A DNA stretch of 64,000 nt, taken from assembly GCF_030915445.1 (NCBI RefSeq), contig NZ_CP133264.1, positions 2,232,001-2,296,000 on the forward strand, read 5' to 3'. Positions 17,621 through 26,859 of this stretch are shown here, piece after piece (position 1 is the stretch's first letter; the number at the start of each line of letters is the position of its first letter). The notes below the pieces were generated by a model, which was not told where the DNA came from, did no database searches, and saw only the letters and a list, made by a program, of their open reading frames with translations. Source of the stretch: Clostridium sp. OS1-26 (lineage in GTDB: Bacteria; Bacillota; Clostridia; Clostridiales; Clostridiaceae). The translations under genes were made by a program, and so were the position numbers.

Positions 17621-18592
17621 TTGATTACATCTTTCCTTATGACAAATGTTTTAGACATATTGTTAGCCATACTAATAGATTGGGTAATTGGGGACCCTCA
17701 TTGGTTTCCACATCCAGTTATTTACATAGGCAAACTCATAGCTTATTTAGAAAAAAAGGGAAGAAAGCTGTGCAAAACTGACGCTGGTATTAAAGCTTTT
17801 GGAGGCCTTATTGTAGTAGTAGTAGCACTCGTAAGTTTTATCATTCCATTTTTTATACTTACTATAACAAAACATATTTTATGGTTATATCATGTTTTAA
17901 ATATAATGATAATATGGACTACCCTTGCGGCTAAGTGCTTGAGCAGTGAAGCTAAAAAAGTATATTATGCATTAAGGAACAATGACTTAGAAGATGCCAG
18001 AATCAAACTTTCATATATAGTTGGAAGAGATACTAAAAGTCTTGGTGATAAAGAAATAATAAGAGCAGATGTAGAGACGGTAGCAGAAAATGCAGCAGAT
18101 GGAGTAATTGCTCCGTTATTCTATGCCATAATTGGCGGAGCTCCTTTAGCAATGATGTATAAAGGAATTAATACAATGGACTCAATGCTTGGATATATGA
18201 ATGAAAAGTATAAACACATTGGATTCTTTCCAGCAAAGATAGATGATGTATTTAACTTTATACCTGCTAGGCTTACAGGGATACTTATCTGTATAGTTGC
18301 TTTTATTGTAAAGGGAAATCCAATTGAAAGTTTTAAAATAATGATGAGAGATAGAAAAAATCATAAAAGTCCTAATTGTGCTTATCCAGAAGGAGCTGCT
18401 GCAGGAGCCATGAGAGTACAACTTGGAGGTACAAATATTTATTTTGGAGAAGTTGTATACAAACCAACTATTGGAGACAAGAAGCTCGACCTAAGTTTTG
18501 AGCATATAAATGACTGTATAAAACTTATGTATGGTGCAGAAGCACTTATGGCTGCAATGTATATACTAGGAATGCTAATGATTAAAGTTTAG
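17621..18592 (+). CDS. cbiB: Adenosylcobinamide-phosphate synthase (CbiB)
   Basis: This 323-residue integral membrane protein of the CobD/CbiB family attaches (R)-1-aminopropan-2-ol phosphate to adenosylcobyric acid. Motifs include IDWVIGDPHWFPHPVIYIGK at the N-terminus, RADVETVAENAADGVIAPLF and NCAYPEGAAAGAM. It has several transmembrane helices. The start is TTG 17621, supported by GAGGTGAG 5-8 nt upstream. It follows cobQ with only the palindromic repeat between them. The next gene, cobD, provides the aminopropanol phosphate arm. Confidence 0.95.
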   Translation: MITSFLMTNVLDILLAILIDWVIGDPHWFPHPVIYIGKLIAYLEKKGRKLCKTDAGIKAFGGLIVVVVALVSFIIPFFILTITKHILWLYHVLNIMIIWTTLAAKCLSSEAKKVYYALRNNDLEDARIKLSYIVGRDTKSLGDKEIIRADVETVAENAADGVIAPLFYAIIGGAPLAMMYKGINTMDSMLGYMNEKYKHIGFFPAKIDDVFNFIPARLTGILICIVAFIVKGNPIESFKIMMRDRKNHKSPNCAYPEGAAAGAMRVQLGGTNIYFGEVVYKPTIGDKKLDLSFEHINDCIKLMYGAEALMAAMYILGMLMIKV

Positions 18593-18666
18593 TTATCAAT
18601 AAATAAATATCTGTTAATTATAGTAAAACGTATAATACTAAAATAAACATACAGGAAGTGATTACA

Positions 18667-19773
18667 TTGGAACATGGAGGAGATGTTTATACAGAAGGTC
18701 TGCTTAAAGGAAAAAAACTAATTGATTTTAGTTCGAATATAAATCCTCTTGGGGTGCCAAAAAGCTTTAAAAATCACATTGAAGAAGCTTTGGCCTCTGT
18801 GGAGAGATATCCGGACATACAGTATAGGAAGCTGAAAGGTTATATTGTAGATTATATAAAATTTAGCAAAGATTATTTTGGAAATGAGTTAACTCATATA
18901 GGAACGGTAGACTCAAAATTATATGAAGATAGTATAGTACTAGGAAACGGAGCAGCAGAGATTATAGATTTGTCAATAAGCTGCTTCAAAAGTGTATGTT
19001 TGACGGTGCCATCCTTTGTAGAGTATGAAAAAAGCGCTCTAAAATGGGGATGTGATATAAAGTACTCCTTTTTAACAAAGGATTTAGAGTATGATTATGA
19101 TGATATATATTTAAAGCTTAAGGAAACAGAGGCTTTAGTTATAGGAAATCCTAATAATCCCAATGGTTCAGTAATAGACAGGAATAAATTTAAAGAAATT
19201 ATGGATTATTGTGAGAAGAATAATAAAAAAATTATTATTGATGAGGCTTTTATTGAATTCACAGGAAAAAGAGGATTTAGTTTTTTAAAAGAAGCGGAAA
19301 GTTATAGTTGTATATTTATAATAAAGGCTTTAACAAAATTTTATGCTATGCCTGGAATAAGGCTAGGTTATGGAATATCAGCAGATAAGGAAATGATAAA
19401 AAAAATAGAAAGTAAACAAAACCCATGGAATGTAAATTGCTTTGCTGAAATTGCAGCAAAATATTCTTTGAGTGACAAGGAATATATAGAAAAGTCATTG
19501 GAGTGGGTTGAAGTAGAAAGAGAATTCATCACTGAAGAGCTGAAAAGTATGGATTTTATTGAAAGGGTATACAATACATATAGTAATTTTATTTTGTGTA
19601 AGCTTCAAGAATTAGATTGTAATAGTTTATATAATCTATGCTTAAACAAAGGAGTCGTTATAAGAAAATGTGATAACTTCATGGGATTGGACAAAGATTA
19701 TGTAAGGTTTGCTATAAAAGATAGAGCATGTAATGAACTGCTTATAAAAACCTTAAGATCATTAAAAATTTAA
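18667..19773 (+). CDS. cobD: L-threonine-O-3-phosphate decarboxylase (CobD)
   Basis: This 368-residue PLP enzyme of the aspartate aminotransferase fold, histidinol-phosphate aminotransferase-like, makes aminopropanol phosphate for CbiB. It starts MEHGGDVYTEGLLKG, typical of CobD, then DFSSNINPLG, NPNNPNG and the PLP lysine in IIKALTKFYAMPGIRLGYG. TTG 18667 is chosen because AGGAAGTG ends about 6 nt upstream; GTG 18658 overlaps that site. The substrate L-threonine phosphate can come from the PduX-like kinase encoded at the end of the same operon. Confidence 0.92.
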   Translation: MEHGGDVYTEGLLKGKKLIDFSSNINPLGVPKSFKNHIEEALASVERYPDIQYRKLKGYIVDYIKFSKDYFGNELTHIGTVDSKLYEDSIVLGNGAAEIIDLSISCFKSVCLTVPSFVEYEKSALKWGCDIKYSFLTKDLEYDYDDIYLKLKETEALVIGNPNNPNGSVIDRNKFKEIMDYCEKNNKKIIIDEAFIEFTGKRGFSFLKEAESYSCIFIIKALTKFYAMPGIRLGYGISADKEMIKKIESKQNPWNVNCFAEIAAKYSLSDKEYIEKSLEWVEVEREFITEELKSMDFIERVYNTYSNFILCKLQELDCNSLYNLCLNKGVVIRKCDNFMGLDKDYVRFAIKDRACNELLIKTLRSLKI

Positions 19774-19803
19774 ATTAATTATCAAAAATATGGGGGAATA
19801 TAA

Positions 19804-20523
19804 ATGAAGAAAAAATATACGATACTTATGACCCTAGCATTAATTATAAGCTTAACGACTAGCGTATATGCAATGCATATATCAGAAGGATTTTTACCAC
19901 CGTTATGGTGTGGTGTATATTTTGTTTTATCTATACCTTTTATTATTGTGGGATTAAAGCACATAAAAAAGAAAACTGCCAAAAACAAGGATATAAAGAT
20001 GCTTCTAGGACTTGTAGCTGCTTACGCTTTTATACTATCAGCCATGAAGATACCATCTGTTACAGGAAGTTGTTCACATCCTACAGGAACAGGTCTTGGA
20101 GCAATATTGTTCGGACCTTTTGTAATGTCAGTTATAGGGCTTTTGGTTCTTATATTTCAGGCTCTGCTCTTAGCACATGGAGGAATAACTACGTTAGGAT
20201 CCAATGTATTCTCAATGGGAATTATAGGACCAATAGTATCTTATTTAATTTTTAAGGCTGTTAAAGGAAAAAATAAAAAAATAGCTGTATTTTTAGCAGC
20301 AATGTTTGGAGATTTAGCAACTTATCTAACTACATCTATACAATTAGGCTTAGCTTTTCCTGCTAAGACTGGAGGAATTTTAATATCCTTTGTAAAGTTT
20401 TTCTCTATATTTGCAATAACTCAAATACCACTTGCTATAATTGAAGGTATTTTAACAGTAGTAATATTCGAATTCATAGAAAATTACTCATCTAAAGAAT
20501 TAAAGGATCTAAGTGAGGTGTAG
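19804..20523 (+). CDS. cbiM: Cobalt ECF transporter substrate-binding component CbiM
   Basis: The 239-residue membrane protein has a cleavable leader (about residues 1-23) followed by MHISEGFLPPLWC. The new N-terminal Met-His is known to coordinate the metal in CbiM/NikM. SCSHPTGTGLGAILFGP and LLAHGGITTLGSN, both conserved, follow. It imports Co(II) for corrin synthesis together with CbiN and CbiQ. It lies in the riboswitch-controlled operon, so import and synthesis are co-regulated. Confidence 0.95.
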   Translation: MKKKYTILMTLALIISLTTSVYAMHISEGFLPPLWCGVYFVLSIPFIIVGLKHIKKKTAKNKDIKMLLGLVAAYAFILSAMKIPSVTGSCSHPTGTGLGAILFGPFVMSVIGLLVLIFQALLLAHGGITTLGSNVFSMGIIGPIVSYLIFKAVKGKNKKIAVFLAAMFGDLATYLTTSIQLGLAFPAKTGGILISFVKFFSIFAITQIPLAIIEGILTVVIFEFIENYSSKELKDLSEV

Positions 20524-20527
20524 TGTA

Positions 20528-20827
20528 TTGAAGAAAAAAAATATTTTACTAATCCTTTTATGTATAGTTTTAATGAGTTTATCATTTCTTATTGGAAGCA
20601 TGAGAGGCGGAAGCTTTGGAGGAGCAGATGAAAAAATAGAAACTACTATAAATGAGGTAAACAAAGATTATAAACCTTGGGCTAGCAGCGTGTGGCAGCC
20701 GCCGTCAGGTGAAATAGAAAGTTTTCTTTTTGCACTTCAAGCTGCTATAGGTGCAGGTTTTATAGGATATTACATAGGAAGGAAGAAAAATGCTAAAGCT
20801 GATAATGGCACTGTCAAAAATCAATAG
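20528..20827 (+). CDS. cbiN: Cobalt transporter subunit CbiN
   Basis: The protein has 99 residues and two transmembrane helices (about 5-22 and 71-89) separated by an extracytoplasmic loop containing PWASSVWQPPSGEIES, a CbiN hallmark. TTG 20528 is preferred: GAGGTG at 20515-20520 is about 7 nt upstream, whereas GTG 20513 would overlap cbiM without a site of its own. CbiN is an auxiliary subunit that interacts with CbiM. Its end overlaps the start of cbiQ. Confidence 0.9.
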   Translation: MKKKNILLILLCIVLMSLSFLIGSMRGGSFGGADEKIETTINEVNKDYKPWASSVWQPPSGEIESFLFALQAAIGAGFIGYYIGRKKNAKADNGTVKNQ

Positions 20828-21512
20828 GCTTTCAGATATACATCCTGCTGAAAAAGTATTGCTCAGTATATTTCCTATTGTAGCAATAGGTTTTTCACAC
20901 AGCGCTGCTCCGATAATATTAAACATAATAGTTTTCATAATATTACATGCATATAGTAAAAATAATAGAAAGATAGTAACAAAGTTTACGCTGGAAATAG
21001 GGGCTTTTGCTGCTTTTTCTTCTATAACTTTTATATTTGATTATGGATTAAGCTATTGTGGTATTATTTTGCTTAAAAGCTTATCAGCAGGCTTGTGTTT
21101 ATCCTTTTTTTCTTTAACCACCCCAATAGATGATGTTTTATTAATATTATCTAAGCATAATTGGCTAAAAGATTTATGTGATATAACGAAGAGTATGGAA
21201 AGATTTTTAGTAGTAATAGATGAAGAATACTATATACTTTATAATTCAATAAAATCTAGAGGTGGATTTGATGGATTTAAATTAAGGATTAGAAATACAG
21301 GAAAAATGGCAGGTTTGTTATTTATAAATACAATGAATAGATGGAAAAGTATAAAAGATGGAATCGATAGTAGAGGATATAGAGGATATACTCCATACTT
21401 AGCAAAGGAATTTAATTTTTCATTTTTTAGATTAGGAGCTGTATGTTTATATACTGTAGCACTGACACTAGCGATTTATACATTTAATAATAGTCTTATA
21501 TTGTTTAAGTAG
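20790..21512 (+). CDS. cbiQ: Cobalt transporter T component CbiQ
   Basis: This 240-residue membrane protein starts within cbiN (ATG 20790 behind GGAAGG; 38 nt overlap). The coupling motifs are YNSIKSRGGFDG and GIDSRGYRGYTP, and IHPAEKVLLSI is the CbiQ N-terminal motif. In most cbi clusters cbiO follows. Here the next gene is hemA, so the ATPase is missing from the set. The ATPase at 14813 is the nearest candidate. Confidence 0.9.
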   Translation: MLKLIMALSKINRLSDIHPAEKVLLSIFPIVAIGFSHSAAPIILNIIVFIILHAYSKNNRKIVTKFTLEIGAFAAFSSITFIFDYGLSYCGIILLKSLSAGLCLSFFSLTTPIDDVLLILSKHNWLKDLCDITKSMERFLVVIDEEYYILYNSIKSRGGFDGFKLRIRNTGKMAGLLFINTMNRWKSIKDGIDSRGYRGYTPYLAKEFNFSFFRLGAVCLYTVALTLAIYTFNNSLILFK

Positions 21513-21536
21513 ATATATTACAAGTTTAACTAGGTT

Positions 21537-21604
21537 AGGCATCTTCAAAAAATAACTAGTCGGTATACTAGTATATTTGACTTGTTATTTTATTTCAGAT
21601 GCCT
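21537..21604. repeat. GGCATCT palindromic repeat, copy 2 (inverse orientation)
   Basis: This 68-bp palindrome has the same ends (AGGCATCT/AGATGCCT) and ACTAGT centre as the other copies, with about 11 extra bases in the middle. It lies between cbiQ and hemA. Confidence 0.75.
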
Positions 21605-21647
21605 TATAAGAGCTTTTAATTATAGTAGATTTAATGGAGATGGTGAA

Positions 21648-22844
21648 ATGATACAACTTATAGGCTTGAAAAGTGATGTTAAATTGGAAGTGAGAGAGAA
21701 ATTTTCAATAATACAAAAACGTTGTGAAGATTATGTAAGAAGATTAAATGAGGTTTGTAATGAGGTTGTAATAATAAGCACCTGCAATAGAACAGAGATA
21801 TATTTTAATTCTGATAGAGACGATGAGAGTATAGTAAATGATATTTTTGAAGTATTGAATTGGAATAAAGATTTAGTTAGCTACACTTTTCATTACAAGG
21901 GAAAAGAAGTTGTAAGGCATATCATGGATGTGGTATGTGGATTTCAATCTCTAATTTTAGGTGAAGATCAAATTTTAGGCCAGGTCAAAGATGCTTATGA
22001 AACAGCTTTGCAGGCTAAGTCTATCAATAAGGAATTACAGAGACTTTTTCAATCTGCTGTAACCTGTGGAAAAGAATTCAGAACTGAATCAAGTCTTTAT
22101 AAAATACCTGTTTCCTCTTCATCAATAGCGGTGGCTGAAAGTCGAAAACATGGTGCAAAAAAATTTATGATATTAGGTTTTGGTGAAGTTGGTCAACTAA
22201 CAGCTAAATATATTTTATCTGGTTCTTTTGAAGTGCTTTATATAGCTGTTAGAAATCCTAATGTTGTTAACATAGAAGATAAAAGAGTAAAAGTTATTTC
22301 TTTTGAAGATAGAATAAAGTATTACGAAGAGGTTGATTCAATAATATCCTGTACTTCAGCGCCTCACTGTGTAATAAAGAAAGATAACTTACCACAAAAA
22401 CCGTTACTTATCTTCGATTTAGCCGTTCCAAGAGATGTAGAGATAGAGGTTCAGTGTTTAGATAATATAATATTATATGATATTGATAAGGTTAGCTCTA
22501 TTGATGATGAGAACAGAAGAAAAAGAAAAGAAATAATGGAGAATAATAGGTCTATTTTAGATAAATACATTAATGAGTTTATCCAATGGCAAAAAATACA
22601 GGATATTTCTCCGGAAATAGTTAAGCTTAAAAAGTGCGGAGAAAGAGTTTACAAAGAAAGATTTAAAACTTTTAAAAACAAAAGAAATACAAAAGATGCT
22701 GATAAGCTTGCAGAAATACTTCTGAAAAGTACGTCAGATGCTTTTATTAACAGGGCAATAGATGTATTGAAAGAAGAGCAGTTAAAGGGGCGTGTAGACG
22801 ATTGTATGAGAATAATAAAGAAGATATTTTACGTGGTAGAATAG
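21648..22844 (+). CDS. hemA: Glutamyl-tRNA reductase
   Basis: The 398-residue enzyme reduces glutamyl-tRNA(Glu) to glutamate-1-semialdehyde with NADPH, the first tetrapyrrole step. The catalytic cysteine is in STCNRTEIY (C46). GLIxGEDQILGQVK-type residues appear as SLILGEDQILGQVKDAY. The NADPH domain has FMILGFGEVGQLTA, and a C-terminal dimerisation helix follows. ATG 21648 follows GGAGATGGTG; longer frames run back through the repeat and are unlikely. Its presence in the B12 operon means the operon makes its own uroporphyrinogen III supply. Confidence 0.94.
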   Translation: MIQLIGLKSDVKLEVREKFSIIQKRCEDYVRRLNEVCNEVVIISTCNRTEIYFNSDRDDESIVNDIFEVLNWNKDLVSYTFHYKGKEVVRHIMDVVCGFQSLILGEDQILGQVKDAYETALQAKSINKELQRLFQSAVTCGKEFRTESSLYKIPVSSSSIAVAESRKHGAKKFMILGFGEVGQLTAKYILSGSFEVLYIAVRNPNVVNIEDKRVKVISFEDRIKYYEEVDSIISCTSAPHCVIKKDNLPQKPLLIFDLAVPRDVEIEVQCLDNIILYDIDKVSSIDDENRRKRKEIMENNRSILDKYINEFIQWQKIQDISPEIVKLKKCGERVYKERFKTFKNKRNTKDADKLAEILLKSTSDAFINRAIDVLKEEQLKGRVDDCMRIIKKIFYVVE

Positions 22845-22852
22845 ACTATACA

Positions 22853-23463
22853 ATGGTATCATTAATATCCCCAAAAATAAACGTGCTTATCATAGGAGGC
22901 GGAAGAGCAGCGTTAACTAAGGCTAGAACTTTTGTTAAAAAAGGCTGCAGAGTATGGGTAATTTCAAAAGAGTTTACTCAGGAATTTAATGAACTAAGCT
23001 GTTACCCAAATTTAAAATGTATTAAGGGCGAATATAGTAAGCAATACATAAGCGATAAGCATATAGTAATAATTGCTACTAACTGCGAAGAGACAAACCA
23101 AAATATAAGAAATCACTGTGAAGAATTTTATAAAATATATATAGATTGCAGCATGCCCAAAAGGGGCTATGTATCACAACTTGTCAAAGAAGTACTAAAA
23201 ATATTACCTTTGGAATTAATATAAATGACTTCAGTCCTAAAACTTCAGTTTTTTTAGCTGATAAGATAAAAAATCAATTAGAAAAATATGATGATTTTGT
23301 GACATTTACAGCTTTTATAAGAAACAGTATAAAGGATTTTGAAAATAAGAATGAAATAATGAATTTTATATGCTCTGAGGATTTCCTATTCTTTTACAAC
23401 AAGGGGATGGCAAAGAGTGTATTTCAAATGTTTTACCCAAATACTCAATTGTTTAAGGACTAA
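22853..23463 (+). pseudogene. Precorrin-2 dehydrogenase (SirC/CysG-N type), frameshifted in this sequence
   Basis: The Rossmann N-terminus (INVLIIGGGRAALTKARTFV) runs in one frame. It continues in the -1 frame as QKGLCITTCQRSTKNITFGI, the conserved second half of precorrin-2 dehydrogenase (NAD-dependent oxidation of precorrin-2 to sirohydrochlorin). Adding one A to AAAA at 23159-23162 joins the halves into about 203 residues reading DCSMPKKGLCITTCQRSTK, close to the family pattern. The step is needed before CbiK. Both halves are well preserved, so a sequencing error is more likely than loss. ATG 22853 has a weak site; TTG 22802 is an alternative. Confidence 0.8.
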
Positions 23464-23486
23464 CAAATAAAAAGGTGGGATTAATT

Positions 23487-24359
23487 TTGAAGCTAAGAAT
23501 TGCAACCCGTAGAAGTAGGTTGGCCCAGGTTCAAACAGAAAGCATAATGAAGCTTTTAAAAGAAAACTATAATATAGATAGTGAAAAACTTCTTATAGAG
23601 ACTATTGGGGATAAAAGACTTGATGTAGCATTGAACAAGATAGGTGGAAAAGGCCTTTTTGTTAAAGAAATTGAAATGGCTCTTTTTGAAGAAGAAGCGG
23701 ACGCAGCAGTTCACAGTATGAAAGATGTACCATTTGAAGTGCCTGAGATGTTTGAAATAGCTGCGATACCTGTAAGAGAAGATGTAAGAGATGTATTTGT
23801 TTCTATGAATGGAGTATATTTTACAGAATTACGAAAAGGAGCAAGAGTAGGTACAAGTAGTAATAGGAGAGCTGCTCAACTTAAGCTTTTAAGACCAGAC
23901 TTGGAGATAGTGCCTATAAGAGGAAATGTTCAAACTAGAATAGATAAGATAGAAAGAGAAAATCTTGATGGAATAATACTAGCAGCTGCAGGTCTTAAGA
24001 GGTTGAATATGGAAAATATAATTACTGATTATTTTGCAGTAGATGGGATAATTCCAGCAGTAGGTCAGGGAGCTCTAGGAATTGAAGTTAAGAAAAATAG
24101 CATAAATGGAGAAGTGTTTAAAAAGCTCGAATGTAAAGAAGCTAGAATATGTGTAGAGGCAGAAAGAAGTTTTATGAGAACCTTAGGTGGAGATTGCCAT
24201 GCGACTATAGGGGCCTATGCAGAATTAGAAGGAAATATAATGAATATAATAGGTATATTTCAAGTGGGACAGAAACTGATTAAGAAAGATATAAGCGGAA
24301 ACAAAGAAAATTATATAGATCTAGGTAAACAATTGGCCGAAAAAATATTGAATGCATAG
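23487..24359 (+). CDS. hemC: Porphobilinogen deaminase (hydroxymethylbilane synthase)
   Basis: The 290-residue enzyme polymerises four porphobilinogen units into hydroxymethylbilane. TTG 23487 gives the standard N-terminus [16 protein letters not shown] behind AGGTGGG. Further motifs are [21 protein letters not shown], the arginine-rich [12 protein letters not shown], and the dipyrromethane-cofactor cysteine in [13 protein letters not shown]. It is located between the precorrin-2 dehydrogenase gene and the fused cobA-hemD. Confidence 0.95.
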   Translation: MKLRIATRRSRLAQVQTESIMKLLKENYNIDSEKLLIETIGDKRLDVALNKIGGKGLFVKEIEMALFEEEADAAVHSMKDVPFEVPEMFEIAAIPVREDVRDVFVSMNGVYFTELRKGARVGTSSNRRAAQLKLLRPDLEIVPIRGNVQTRIDKIERENLDGIILAAAGLKRLNMENIITDYFAVDGIIPAVGQGALGIEVKKNSINGEVFKKLECKEARICVEAERSFMRTLGGDCHATIGAYAELEGNIMNIIGIFQVGQKLIKKDISGNKENYIDLGKQLAEKILNA

Positions 24360-24371
24360 GAGGAACTAAAA

Positions 24372-25829
24372 ATGGGAAAGGTTTATCTTATTGGAGCTGG
24401 ACCTGGGGACGAAGAGCTTATAACCTTAAAAGCAATTAGAAAATTGGAAGAATGTACTGCAGTAATGTATGATAGATTGTCAGGTACAGGTGTTTTAAAA
24501 TATTTAAATGAAAAGTGTAAGATATATTATTGTGGAAAAGAACCAGGATGTCATTATAAAACTCAAGATGAAATAAATGAAATGTTAGTTCAATTGGCTA
24601 TAGAAGGCCATATTGTTGGAAGAATTAAGGGTGGGGACCCGTACATATTTGGCAGAGGCGGAGAAGAAGCCTTAAGACTTATAGAAGAAAACATAGAGTT
24701 TGAAGTTGTACCTGGAATTACTTCTCCAATATCCGTACTAAACTATGGAGGAATACCTGTAACTCATAGAAAAATAGCGCAAAGTTTTCATGTATTCACA
24801 GGAAAGAGCGCTGCAAAATTAAATATAAATTGGGATGCAGCGGCACATATAGGGGGAACTCTTATATTTTTAATGGGCTTTGAAAGTCTAGGAGTAATTT
24901 CTGAAAATCTAATAAAATGTGGAATGAATGAAAATACACCATGTGCAGTAGTAATGAGAGGAACTACTGCTAGACAGAGAAAAGTAGTTAGTACTTTAAA
25001 GGACATACAGGAAAGAGCTGTAGAAGCAGGATTATATTCACCATGTATCATAGTTGTAGGTGAAGTGGTTAAGTTTAATAATGAATTAAATTGGTATGAG
25101 AAAAAACCTCTATTTGGAAGAAATATATGCATCACACGCTCAAAGGAGCAATCTGGCGAGATAAGAGAAAGATTAATAGATTTAGGTGCACAGGTTACAG
25201 AAATAAATTCAATAAAAATAAAGTTTACTTCAGAAAATATGAATGAGTATTTAGATAAACTTCCAAATTATGATTACATAGTTTTTACAAGTGTTAATGG
25301 AGTAAACAGCTTCTTTGATCAGTTAGTTGACAAAGACTACGATATAAGAAGAATAAATGTAACTTTTGCGGCTATAGGTCCTGCTACAGAAAAGGCTATT
25401 AAGGCAAGAGGAATCATTCCTAAAATTGTAGCAGAAAAGTTTGTAGCTGAAAGCTTATTTGATAAAATGAAAAATTTTGTAAAGCCAGGTGACAAGGTAT
25501 TTCTACCAAGATCAAAACAAGCAAGACCTTATCTAGCAGATGTATTAAAAGAAGCTGGATGTATAGTAGATGAATGCTACACATATGAAACGGTAATAGG
25601 TGATTTGATTGATAAAAGCTGTTTTGAAGATGTAGACACAGTGGTATTTACTAGTCCTACTACAGTAAGAAATATGATTGAACTTGTAGGATTAGACTCT
25701 ATAAAAGAAAGAAATGTTATTTCTATAGGGCCTATAACAGGTAATGAGTTAGAGAAACATGGAATAAGTTATTCAGTTTGTAGTGAGTATACAACTGATG
25801 GAGTTATTAATGAGCTAATCAAAAAATAA
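24372..25829 (+). CDS. Fused uroporphyrinogen-III C-methyltransferase / uroporphyrinogen-III synthase
   Basis: The 485 residues carry two enzymes. Residues 1-245 are a SUMT (CobA) methylase with VYLIGAGPGDEELITLKA, GRIKGGDPYIFGRGGEE and VPGITSPISV; it makes precorrin-2 from uroporphyrinogen III and SAM. Residues about 250-485 are HemD, with RNICITRSKEQSGEIRERL, FTSVNGVNSFF, AAIGPATEKAI and VFTSPTTVRNM. The fusion is common in clostridia and lets cyclisation feed methylation directly. ATG 24372 follows GGAGGAAC, 12 nt after hemC. Confidence 0.94.
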   Translation: MGKVYLIGAGPGDEELITLKAIRKLEECTAVMYDRLSGTGVLKYLNEKCKIYYCGKEPGCHYKTQDEINEMLVQLAIEGHIVGRIKGGDPYIFGRGGEEALRLIEENIEFEVVPGITSPISVLNYGGIPVTHRKIAQSFHVFTGKSAAKLNINWDAAAHIGGTLIFLMGFESLGVISENLIKCGMNENTPCAVVMRGTTARQRKVVSTLKDIQERAVEAGLYSPCIIVVGEVVKFNNELNWYEKKPLFGRNICITRSKEQSGEIRERLIDLGAQVTEINSIKIKFTSENMNEYLDKLPNYDYIVFTSVNGVNSFFDQLVDKDYDIRRINVTFAAIGPATEKAIKARGIIPKIVAEKFVAESLFDKMKNFVKPGDKVFLPRSKQARPYLADVLKEAGCIVDECYTYETVIGDLIDKSCFEDVDTVVFTSPTTVRNMIELVGLDSIKERNVISIGPITGNELEKHGISYSVCSEYTTDGVINELIKK

Positions 25830-25869
25830 AATTTAAATGATTAAAAAAATAGAAAAGAGGTAATTTATT

Positions 25870-26841
25870 ATGTTTAGAAGACACAGAAGACTTAGACAAA
25901 ACGAAGTTGTAAGATCTATGGTGAGAGAAACTATAGTTGATCCATCAGATTTTATATATCCTTTATTTGCAGTAGAAGGAACAAATATTAAAAGAGAAAT
26001 TTCATCTCTACCAGGAAACTATCATCTCTCTGTAGACAGATTACAAGAAGTAGTAGAAGAAATGAAAGAAGTAGGAGTTAAAAGTGTAATATTATTTGGA
26101 ATTCCTGAGCATAAAGATGAATGTGGAAGCGGAGCTTATGATGAGAATGGAATAATACAAAAGGCTATAAGAAAAATAAAAGAAATTGATAAGAATATCT
26201 ATATTATTACAGATGTTTGCATGTGTGAATACACAAGTCACGGACATTGTGGAATAATTCATGGTGAAGATGTAGATAATGATGAAACTTTAGAATACAT
26301 AGCTAAAATATCATTATCTCATGCTAAGGCAGGAGCAGATATGATAGCACCTTCTGATATGATGGATGGAAGAATAGATGCTATAAGAACAATTTTAGAT
26401 GAGAATGGATATAAGAACATTCCTATTATGGCTTATAGTGCTAAGTATTGTTCAGCTTTCTATGGTCCTTTTAGAGAAGCAGCAGATTCAGCTCCTCAAT
26501 TTGGAGACAGAAAAACTTATCAAATGGACCCAGCTAATTCAAGAGAGGCTATGCTTGAGATTGAGGATGACATAGATGAGGGAGCAGATATTATAATGGT
26601 TAAGCCAGCAATGCCTTATTTAGATGTAATAAGAATGGCTAGAGATAGATTTGATGTACCAATAGCTGCTTATAATGTAAGTGGTGAATATGCTATGGTT
26701 AAAGCTGCAGCTAAAGCAGGCCTTATAGATGAAAAGAGAGTTGCTTTAGAGATGTTAACATCAATAAAGAGAGCAGGAGCAAAAATGATTATAACTTATT
26801 ATGCTATAGAAGCAGCTAGATGGATTAGAGAGCAAATGTAA
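25870..26841 (+). CDS. hemB: Delta-aminolevulinic acid dehydratase (porphobilinogen synthase)
   Basis: The 323-residue enzyme condenses two 5-aminolevulinate molecules. The two active-site lysines are visible in [16 protein letters not shown] and [12 protein letters not shown]. The cysteine cluster [12 protein letters not shown] indicates a zinc-type active site. The opening [19 protein letters not shown] is typical. It lies 18 nt before hemL in the same operon. Confidence 0.96.
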   Translation: MFRRHRRLRQNEVVRSMVRETIVDPSDFIYPLFAVEGTNIKREISSLPGNYHLSVDRLQEVVEEMKEVGVKSVILFGIPEHKDECGSGAYDENGIIQKAIRKIKEIDKNIYIITDVCMCEYTSHGHCGIIHGEDVDNDETLEYIAKISLSHAKAGADMIAPSDMMDGRIDAIRTILDENGYKNIPIMAYSAKYCSAFYGPFREAADSAPQFGDRKTYQMDPANSREAMLEIEDDIDEGADIIMVKPAMPYLDVIRMARDRFDVPIAAYNVSGEYAMVKAAAKAGLIDEKRVALEMLTSIKRAGAKMIITYYAIEAARWIREQM

Positions 26842-26859
26842 TTTACGGAGGCGAAAATA

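Noticed and set aside
19905-20255. 116-codon + strand frame inside cbiM
   Set aside because: Out-of-frame shadow of a clear CbiM gene, Cys/Arg-rich with no ribosome site.
23146-23166. Programmed -1 frameshift in the precorrin-2 dehydrogenase gene
   Set aside because: The codon phase around CCC AAA AGG does not give a canonical X XXY YYZ slippery heptamer, and similar breaks occur in five unrelated genes, so sequencing error is simpler.
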